Assembly (NCBI GenBank): GCA_937907585.1
Contig: CALCVH010000045.1
Coordinates: 1-17,393, forward strand
Source: an uncultured Bacillota bacterium
GTDB taxonomy: Bacteria; Bacillota_I; Bacilli_A; Izemoplasmatales; UBA1188
Direction: 5' to 3'
Length of the DNA: 17,393 nucleotides
The notes beneath the pieces were generated by a model. That model saw only the letters and a list, made by a program, of their open reading frames with translations. It was not told where the DNA came from and did no database searches. Numbering within the stretch: the stretch's first letter is position 1; the number at the start of each line of letters is the position of its first letter. Position numbers and translations under genes: made by a program. Shown in pieces: positions 9,001 to 14,900 of the stretch.

Positions 9001-9143
9001 GGAGGTCCATCAAAGAATGTGTAAGTAGGACATCCTTCTCTTAATTTAATTGTCTCGTTAAAAATATCATTCTTATTCCAAAATTCAGAGATTCTGTCTT
9101 CTCTTTCGGTTGGCTTTAATTGAGAGTCAATTTTTTGATACAT
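6042..9143 (-). CDS. ileS: Isoleucyl-tRNA synthetase, type 2 (IleRS2-like)
   Basis: This 1,033-residue class I synthetase charges tRNA-Ile in the cytosol. The HIGH motif is at 55-58 within DGPPTANGKPHIGH, and KMSKS is at 589-593. The editing domain contains TTTPWTLPSN. Cys pairs occur at CPRC and CWRC. The long start (KAGWDTHGLPVELEIEK), the length near 1,030 and the C-terminal NVKEIEYTNN...NFRSVGAKLQ segment match the eukaryote-like IleRS2 group rather than the about 930-residue IleRS1, whose catalytic site reads DGPPYANG.IHIGH and which has a C-terminal zinc finger. IleRS2 enzymes are generally less sensitive to mupirocin (established for the group, not shown for this protein). The ATG has AAGGAG seven bases upstream. 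This is the first gene of a nine-gene run and is preceded by a terminator-like hairpin at 9165-9191. Confidence 0.97.
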   Translation of the reverse strand: MYQKIDSQLKPTEREDRISEFWNKNDIFNETIKLREGCPTYTFFDGPPTANGKPHIGHVITRAIKDLFPRYKTMKGYKVLRKAGWDTHGLPVELEIEKQLGFSGKEQIENYGIAPFIEKCKESVFKYEGMWEEFSKKVGFWADMDNPYVTFHNDYIESEWWALKQIFNKGLLYKGHRIVPYCPRCGTPLASHEVAQGYKDVKEKSCTAKFKLVDQDAYFLAWTTTPWTLPSNVALCMNPNVDYVMVESDGTKYILAEALVGANFKDKEVKVLKHYKGKDLEYTKYEPLYNFKNINEGAYFVTLADYVTTDDGTGIVHIAPAFGQDDYNVGRKYNLPFVQLVDTKGEMDESTLWPHTFCKDADEAIMRNLKERGLLFRILNFEHSYPFCWRCKTPLIYYATDSWFIEMTKVKDDLLKNNKKINWVPETIGTGRFGNWLENIQDWGLSRNRYWGTPLPIWINDKTGEMVCVGSIKELVELSGCSENIELHRPYVDEVTWVDKVNGGTFRRTEEVIDCWFDSGSMPFAQWHYPFENQDIFKENFPANFISEAMDQTRGWFYTLHAISTLIFDEPAFKNVIVLGLVLDAQGRKMSKSLGNGIEPMEVLNKYGADATRWFFYETSSPWISKNVSMDAIQEGQRKYLNTLYNTYSFFVLYANIDDFDATKYSYNYDELPNMDKWLLSKLNSLIKEVDERLSRYEVAEPSRAIQEFVDILSNWYVRRSRERFWAKGMETDKINAYSVLYETLVKLAKLIAPFSPFIAEEIYRNLVCSIDKNAKVSVHLCDYPECNEAYIDKTLEKEMDEVLDIVSLGRTIRAEKTLKNRQPLSKMYVVGGDSLNEYYASIIEDELNVKEIEYTNNLSGFVNHNIKLNFRSVGAKLQKNVNNVKNALALEEQESLYQELERDGKITILGFELTKDDLVVETVEAKDYASLSSGKITVVLDTNLTQDLIDEGYVREVVSKIQLERKEAGFEVTDHIELFFDSEKELLDIIKKYESRIMSSTLAEKIEYSKLDGYSKEWEVQPYTLKIGVKRI

Positions 9144-9150
9144 AGCTAGT

Positions 9151-9156
9151 CTCCTT
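9151..9156 (-). promoter_or_regulatory. Ribosome binding site of ileS
   Basis: AAGGAG on the minus strand, seven bases before the ileS ATG. It lies directly after the U-rich tail of the hairpin at 9165-9191, so folding or termination there would affect expression. Confidence 0.8.
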
Positions 9157-9191
9157 AATAATAAAAATCTCCACCTTAAAGGTGAAGATTT
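9157..9191 (-). terminator. Terminator-like hairpin in the ileS leader (possible attenuator)
   Basis: On the minus strand AAATCTTCACC (9191-9181) and GGTGGAGATTT (9175-9165) form an 11-bp stem with one U-G pair around a 5-base loop, followed by a U-rich tail reading TTATTATT. The odd pair is a U-G wobble only on the minus strand and a C-A mismatch on the plus strand, so the minus strand is the functional one. It may end transcription from the lipoprotein gene. Because it lies between any ileS promoter and the ribosome binding site, it could also act as an attenuator. I see no T-box sequence (AGGGTGGNACCGCG-like). Confidence 0.75.
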
Positions 9192-9234
9192 ATAAAATAA
9201 TATATTCTATAAGCGTTTTTTATGCTTCGCCCTT
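9179..9234 (-). promoter_or_regulatory. Possible antiterminator pairing upstream of ileS
   Basis: AAGGGCGAAG (9234-9225) can pair with CUUCACCUU (9187-9179), giving GAAG/CUUC and AAGG/CCUU with a 2x1 internal loop. The second segment contains most of the 5' arm of the terminator, so the two structures exclude each other. This is inference from complementarity only. Confidence 0.35.
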
Positions 9235-9242
9235 TCTAAAAT

Positions 9243-9271
9243 ATATTACTATATTTTAAAAATAAATACAA
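9243..9271 (-). promoter_or_regulatory. Candidate promoter for ileS operon
   Basis: TTGTAT (9271-9266) and TAATAT (9248-9243) on the minus strand are separated by 17 bases, a sigma-A-like arrangement. Transcription would start near 9236 and give a leader of about 93 bases containing the candidate antiterminator and terminator. In such AT-rich DNA chance matches are common. Confidence 0.4.
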
Positions 9272-9317
9272 GATATAAAGAGTTAAACTAGGATATTAAC
9301 TATTTTTAATGACAATA

Positions 9318-11531
9318 CTACTCTTCTACATATCCCCAAACAACCGATTTAGCTCCCATTATCCAATCAGTACTCCATCCATCTGGCGCTGAAGTAAATT
9401 CACAATATATAATTAGAGATGAACTGCCATAGAATGCATTTTTTTCTATTGATTCTACGCTGCTTGGAATTGTAATTGATTCTAAAGATGAACAATAAGA
9501 GAATGCATAGCCTTCTATTGATGTAACACTATCTGGAATAGTGATTGATGTTAGAGATGAACAATTATAGAATGCATATGAAGATATAAGCTTACAATTA
9601 TTGTTAATATTACAACTAGTTATATTGGTTGACTTTGCTTTGATTAATACTAAAAAAGGATTATTATCGTTTCCAAGATAATTTGCGTTATCATATTCAT
9701 TAAATGTTAGAGATGAACAACCTGAGAATGCATTATCTCCTATTGACGTAATACTATTTGGAATAGTGGTTGATGTAAGAGATGAACAATTATAGAATGC
9801 GTTACCTCCTATTGATGTAACACTGTTTGGGATAGTAATTGATGTCAGAGATGAACAACCAGAGAATGCGACGTCTCCTATTGATGTAACACTATTTGGA
9901 ATAGTTATTGATGTTAGAGATGAACAATTAGAGAATGCAAAATCAGGAATTATTGAAACCCAGCCAAATTCAATATTGCATCCAGAACCAATTGGACCAG
10001 CTGTTTTTAAGGATGAACAACGTCTGAATGCATTATTACCTATTGATGTAACGCTATCAGGGATAGTGATTGATTGAAGAACTGAACAATTAGAAAATGC
10101 ATAATATCCTATAGATGTAACATTATTAGGAATAACTATTGATGTTAGAGAAGAACATCCATAAAATGCATTATCTCCTATTGATGTAACGCTATTTGGA
10201 ATAACAATTGATTGTAGAGCTAAGCAACAGTTGAATACACTGTTTTCTATTAAAGTAACATTATTCGAAATAGTTACTGATGTAAGAGATAAACAATTGC
10301 CGAATGTATTTTGTCCTATCGATGTAACGCTATCAGGGATAGTGATTGATTGTAAAGATGAACAATTAGAGAATGCACCGTTTCCTATCGATGTAACGCT
10401 ATCGGGGATAGTAATAGATTGTAGAGCTGAACAAATTTGGAAAGCAGAATTACCTATTGAAGTAACTTCGTTTCCCCCAACATATTTTGGAATAACAACG
10501 GTATCGATTACTTTATCTTCGCATTCAGTTAAGCTAACCTGATTATCTACTATTTCATACGCAAAAATAGATAGCTTAGTTTCTTCAGCCCACCACACAT
10601 ATAATGTTAAATCATCACTAGGCATAGTAGCACTATTAAATTCATTAGTTAGATTAATATCATTAAATAACCCACCAAATGTATAATCTTTTCTTGATAT
10701 ATTATTGGTGAAATCTATTTCTTTTCCATATTTTTCAGTTATAGTTGTATTACTTTCTCCATTATTCTTAACAATAGTAATACTATATAGATTTCTAGTA
10801 TAGTAATAATCTACTACAGATGATCCGTCAGGATTAATAATAGTAGTTTTCTTATCTGGGCTAGTAAATCCTTTATATGAATTAATAGGTACTTCTACTG
10901 TTGAATCAGTTGTACCATATTGTTCAACTGTTTCAAATAATGTATATTCATCATTATCTATATTTTGTTGATAATAATTAATTAAGTATTTAGTATTTGT
11001 ATTTGGAGCCCAACTAGCTATTAAATTTATGTTTGAATCATACTTATATATGCCAGTACCATCAATTATAGAATTATTATATTGCCAACCAGAAAACATA
11101 TATCCTATTCTTGTTGGAAAAGGCAATACGTAATTTGTGTCGTATACTACTTCTTCTGAATTTTTATCTAATTCATCTCCCCCATTTGCATCAAATGTAA
11201 TTGTATACGTATTAGGAGTATATTTGGCTTTAAGTATTAGATTATCTGAAACTATGATATTTGAAAAACTCCACTTTTCATCACCATCATACCACCAATC
11301 AAAAGTATATCCTTCTTTTATTGGATCTACTGGTCTAGATGCATTAGAACCTTTCTCCATTTGTTGACTTTCTATTTCTGTTCCACCATCAGAATCAAAA
11401 ATTATAATGCAAGTTTGTATGTCCGTTTCTGATTCTTTTATTGTTGTAGATTGATCCGTTTCTTTTTCGTTATTACACCCACATACTATAAATATCATTA
11501 GTAATGAGAAAATAAAAATCATCTTTTTCAT
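9318..11531 (-). CDS. Surface lipoprotein with InlB-type repeats and BspA-type leucine-rich array
   Basis: This 737-residue protein starts with a lipoprotein signal (KK, hydrophobic 4-16, lipobox VCGC with lipid-bearing C19), so it is probably anchored to the outer face of the membrane. Residues 41-103 and 109-174 are InlB B-type (Flg_new/Listeria-Bacteroides) repeats, shown by FDSDGG/FDANGG and GYTFDWW/GYMFSGW. A MucBP-like unit follows (YLINYYQQN...VVDYYYTRN, 181-247), then a further InlB-like unit (249-314). From about 355 to 703 there are some 14 BspA-type LRR_5 units of 23 residues, consensus SVTSIGxxAFxxCSSLxSITIP, interrupted twice. A 34-residue cap ends the protein; there is no LPxTG or C-terminal membrane helix. 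AAAGGAG lies about ten bases before the ATG. Such proteins are linked to adhesion or host contact; the ligand is unknown. It is a short paralogue of the giant upstream gene. Confidence 0.9.
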   Translation of the reverse strand: MKKMIFIFSLLMIFIVCGCNNEKETDQSTTIKESETDIQTCIIIFDSDGGTEIESQQMEKGSNASRPVDPIKEGYTFDWWYDGDEKWSFSNIIVSDNLILKAKYTPNTYTITFDANGGDELDKNSEEVVYDTNYVLPFPTRIGYMFSGWQYNNSIIDGTGIYKYDSNINLIASWAPNTNTKYLINYYQQNIDNDEYTLFETVEQYGTTDSTVEVPINSYKGFTSPDKKTTIINPDGSSVVDYYYTRNLYSITIVKNNGESNTTITEKYGKEIDFTNNISRKDYTFGGLFNDINLTNEFNSATMPSDDLTLYVWWAEETKLSIFAYEIVDNQVSLTECEDKVIDTVVIPKYVGGNEVTSIGNSAFQICSALQSITIPDSVTSIGNGAFSNCSSLQSITIPDSVTSIGQNTFGNCLSLTSVTISNNVTLIENSVFNCCLALQSIVIPNSVTSIGDNAFYGCSSLTSIVIPNNVTSIGYYAFSNCSVLQSITIPDSVTSIGNNAFRRCSSLKTAGPIGSGCNIEFGWVSIIPDFAFSNCSSLTSITIPNSVTSIGDVAFSGCSSLTSITIPNSVTSIGGNAFYNCSSLTSTTIPNSITSIGDNAFSGCSSLTFNEYDNANYLGNDNNPFLVLIKAKSTNITSCNINNNCKLISSYAFYNCSSLTSITIPDSVTSIEGYAFSYCSSLESITIPSSVESIEKNAFYGSSSLIIYCEFTSAPDGWSTDWIMGAKSVVWGYVEE
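9321..9422 (-). other. C-terminal cap of the lipoprotein
   Basis: The last 34 residues (SSLIIYCE..., ending VVWGYVEE) leave the leucine-rich pattern. They align without gaps to the last 34 residues of the giant neighbour, 17 positions identical, including IYC, P.GWS, W and V.WG..EE. This may be a closing cap of the array or a sorting signal. Confidence 0.7.
9420..10470 (-). repeat. Tandem 69-bp coding repeats (BspA-type LRR array) of the lipoprotein
   Basis: About 14 units of 69 bp code for the 23-residue SVTSIGxxAFxxCSSLxSITIPN/D unit. Two breaks occur: an insert around 9960-10010 (GPIGSGCNIEFGW) and one around 9580-9705 (NEYDNANYLGNDNNPF and following). A 57-base stretch at 9874-9930 is identical to 12918-12974 in the giant gene. 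Confidence 0.85.
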
Positions 11532-11540
11532 AGAATATTC

Positions 11541-11548
11541 ACTCCTTT
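11541..11548 (-). promoter_or_regulatory. Ribosome binding site of the lipoprotein gene
   Basis: AAAGGAGT on the minus strand, with about ten bases between GGAG and the ATG at 11531. It supports this start and lies five bases past the U-run of the leader hairpin. Confidence 0.75.
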
Positions 11549-11553
11549 ATAAC

Positions 11554-11591
11554 AAAAAGGACCTAAGCATTTTTTATTAATACCTAGATCC
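11554..11591 (-). terminator. Terminator-like hairpin just before the lipoprotein ribosome binding site
   Basis: On the minus strand GGATCTAGG (11591-11583) pairs with CTTAGGTCC (11567-11559) over nine bp including two G-U pairs, with a 15-base AT-rich loop, followed by TTTTTG. Both wobbles become A-C mismatches on the plus strand, which points to the minus strand. It could end transcription from the giant gene or act as an attenuator for the lipoprotein. The large loop makes it weaker than the ileS hairpin. Confidence 0.5.
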
Positions 11592-11603
11592 ATAACTTCA
11601 GAT

Positions 11604-11624
11604 ATATTATCTAAAATATAATAT
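11604..11624. repeat. Perfect inverted repeat in the lipoprotein leader
   Basis: ATATTAT and ATAATAT flank a seven-base spacer. It could be a small operator or RNA hairpin, but a 7-bp AT-only repeat is weak evidence. Confidence 0.3.
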
Positions 11625-11674
11625 CTTTCTCTCCAGATTTTTGATATTGCAAAAGAAAGAGCAAGGCTACTTTT

Positions 11675-11704
11675 ATTATAATATAATAGTTATTGTTATT
11701 ACAA
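11675..11704 (-). promoter_or_regulatory. Candidate promoter for the lipoprotein gene
   Basis: TTGTAA (11704-11699) and a perfect TATAAT (11680-11675) on the minus strand are 18 bases apart. Transcription would start near 11668 and give a leader of about 137 bases containing the inverted repeat and the terminator-like hairpin. Confidence 0.45.
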
Positions 11705-11719
11705 TATCATATTTTTTAA

Positions 11720-11866
11720 TTAAACAATGAAAGCGCTAAGTGCATTTTTGAATCGTTCTTCTTTACTATTAATATTACATGAATATATAAATGTAATGAC
11801 AAACCATAAACCAACGCTAGTTAGTTCTTTATCCTCTTTTCCATTTACAATATAGTAGTGCCTCAC
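11720..11866 (-). CDS. Possible small ORF between the two surface genes
   Basis: A frame open for 57 codons ends at TAA (11722-11720). A GTG at 11866 would give 48 residues, beginning VRHYYIVNGKEDKELTSVG and containing a hydrophobic stretch LWFVITFIYS. I recognise no family. Only AAAAGAG lies upstream, a weak ribosome binding site. The opposite strand is also open in register for 42 codons (11727-11855), so chance is quite possible. It may be a small membrane peptide, a remnant of a decayed gene, or nothing. Confidence 0.2.
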   Translation of the reverse strand: MRHYYIVNGKEDKELTSVGLWFVITFIYSCNINSKEERFKNALSAFIV

Positions 11867-11944
11867 TTTTTCTCTTTTAAAATTATTTATAATTCATAAT
11901 ATGACGTAAAGATATAATAGAACAGCCATGTTTTTACTATTGTT

Positions 11945-14900
11945 TTATTCTTCTTTATGACCCCAAATAACTGGTCTATCCGATGGATTCCAGGCTGAAG
12001 ACCAACCACTAGGTATTGAAGATGCTTTACAATAAATAGTTAGAGACGAACAATATTCGAATGTCCTTTTACCTATTGTTGTAACACTATCTGGAATAGT
12101 TATTGATTGTAGAGATGAACAATAACGGAATGCGCCTTCTCCTATTAATGCAACACCATCAGGAATAGTTATTGATTGTAGAGATGAACATTCAGAGAAT
12201 GCATATTCTCCAATTGTACTAACTCTATTTGGAATAGTTATTGATGTTAGAGATCTGCAGGCAACGAATGCATATTTTCCTATTGATCTAACGCTATCAG
12301 GAATAGTTATTGATGTTAAAGATGAACAGCCATAAAATGCACCTTGCGGAATATATATGCTTCCTGTAATAGTTACATTTTTTAGTGATGATGGGATATA
12401 GTATACAGTGCATTCATCTGATGTTAAAGATGAACCATAATAATATTGAGTAGTTGCTTCTCCTCCTGTATAACTATCAGTTCCAAATATATATCCAAAA
12501 GGATATTGCCATTTATCATTTGATGAATGTGATTTATTTCCAACAAATGGTAATGTTATAGATTCTAATGATGAACAGCCTGAAAACACAGCGCTATTCA
12601 TGATTTCTCCACTTGTGATAACTACTTCTTTTAATTTACTATTTGAAATACTACCAGCAGCGATTGTTGGTATTGTAGCATATTCAATTTGACAACCTTC
12701 AAACGCACTTCTTCCTATTGATGAAACACTATCTGGAATAGTTATTGATGCTAAGGATGTGCACTTATAGAATGCATATTCTCCAATTGTACTAACTCTA
12801 TTTGGAATAGTTATTGATTGCAAAGATGAACAATTAGAGAATGCATCTTTTCCTATTGATGTAACACTATTTGGAATAGTTATTGATGTTAGAGATGAAC
12901 AACGAGAGAATGCATAATCTCCTATTGATGTAACACTATTTGGAATAGTTATTGATGTTAGAGATGAACAATTATAGAATGCGCTTCTTCCTATTGATTC
13001 TCCACTTGTAATAAACACTTCTTTTAGTTTTCCTTTATCTATGTATGATACTATAAAAGCTGAAATTGTAGCATATTTAATAGGACAATTATAGAATGCA
13101 TCGTTTCCTATTGATGTAACACTATTTGGAATAGTTATTGATGCTAAGGATGTACACTTATAGAATGCATCGTTTCCTATTGATGTAACACTATTTGGAA
13201 TAGTTATTGATGTTAGAGATGAACAACCAGAGAACGCATAATCTCCTATTGATGTAACACTATTTGGAATAGTTATTGATTTTAAAAATTTGCAATTAGA
13301 GAACGATTCTTGACCGATGATTTCAATGACAAAATCATCAAAACAACTTGGTATCTCTATGAGATTAAATCCTTTTACATATTCACATACTTCAACTATT
13401 GTATTGTTAGAAATTTTAAAGTAGCATTCCCATCTTGCTTCAAGTGTTATATCAAAGTCAATTTTAGTTATTGTTGAAATAAGATTATCATTTAAATACC
13501 AACCTAAAAAGTGGTAATATTCTCTTACAGGTTCGAACAAAACAATTTCATCATCATAGGTAAAACTAATTTGATTATTATTGTTGTTTAATCCACCATT
13601 AAGAACATAATCTATTGTATATGTGTTAATTGACCAATTAGCGGTATATTTTCTATTATTAGTACTACCTCGAGGTATTTCTATAACATTTTTAAATCCA
13701 TCAAAATCTATTGAACTCCAGCCAAGAAATGTATATCCTTTTTTGGTTGGTTCATTTAATGTAATATTTTCACTTTCAATATTAAACTCTTCTGGATTAT
13801 TATTATGGTTTACGCCCCCATTTAATTCATATGTAATCGAATATTGGGTGAGAATACTACTAGCCGTAGCAACATAGCAATCGGATTCAAGACTCCATTC
13901 ACTTAAACAATTCCCTTTTTTATCTGTTAATAAAATGGTTTTATTGTTTTTTTCAATACTCCATTCAATATCATAACCATTATTACTATAAAGAGAGTAG
14001 TTAGAACCTTTATATATTCTTCGACTACCAATGAAGTTATTATCTAAATATAGGTCAATTATGGATTCATCATTATCTAACACTATTAACAAATAATCTT
14101 CTAATAGTTCGTTTTTAGCTCTATCCATTGAAGTAATTCTATAAGTGATTGTGTCATTTACTTCTAATGAGCCTGAGACAACTTCAACATCAAATAACAA
14201 ATTATTTCCAAAACTATCTACAACAGAAAATAGTACATATGGACTATCTCCATTTTGAATATAATTGTTTTCTCTTAAATATGTTAATGTTGGCATTCCG
14301 TATATTTTCACATTCGAAATTAAATTGCTCTTTTTTGTGTTGCCTAAAACATCCTCTGCAACAATATATAAATCTATTGTTTGACCTGCCTCTATACTGA
14401 AATTTGGTGCAGCTTCAAGGTAAACATCACATGATTCACCAAAACTGTTTGTTGCACTAGCATTAAACTCTTCGCCTTTTGATGTTAATTTGATATTTAA
14501 TGATGAAACATTATATGAAATAGTAATATCTTCACTTGAATATACTTTTATTTCTTGAGTAATAACTTCATATTCATTTCCGACTAAATCTATTGTTTTT
14601 AATTTGAAAGTAACCAGGTTACCGCCTTGTAATGTTCCGCTATTAAGTGACACAACGACATCCAAATTGTTATTAAAGCTATCCTTCCCTATAGCGCTAA
14701 ATAAATTAGCATTAATTACATCGGTAGCTCTAATAGATGTTTTGCTCAAATCATATGTTATAGTTGGATTTCCGTATACTTTAATGTTAGATAAAGTTAA
14801 GGTATTTGTGTTTCCTAAATGATCAACCGATGTAACTAAATACTTTAAAGTGCATCCAGCATCAAAAGTGCCTTCGATTAATTCTAATTCAACATTTTGA

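Larger units (their letters stand above)
11532..11944. other. 413-base intergenic region
   Basis: Between the giant gene stop and the lipoprotein ATG I see, in transcription order, no clear terminator right after the giant gene, the possible 48-codon ORF, a candidate promoter, an AT-rich inverted repeat, and a terminator-like hairpin with the ribosome binding site. No tRNA, mobile element or long repeat is visible. Confidence 0.6.

Noticed and set aside
9144..9317. T-box riboswitch upstream of ileS
   Set aside because: The gap is only 174 bases, no AGGGTGGNACCGCG-like element or specifier stem is visible, and GGTGG occurs only as part of the terminator stem.
10231..10542. Plus-strand open frame with a repeated protein pattern
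   Set aside because: It is the antisense reading of the 69-bp leucine-rich repeats; the minus strand has the lipobox, ribosome binding site and known domains.
11727..11855. Plus-strand 42-codon frame beginning MKALSAFLNRSS
   Set aside because: It has no ribosome binding site, lies antisense in register to the minus-strand small ORF, and resembles nothing I know.
12030..13324. Regular spaced repeats resembling a CRISPR array
   Set aside because: The period is 69 bp with coding continuity and the 23-residue BspA pattern; there are no unique spacers between fixed short repeats.
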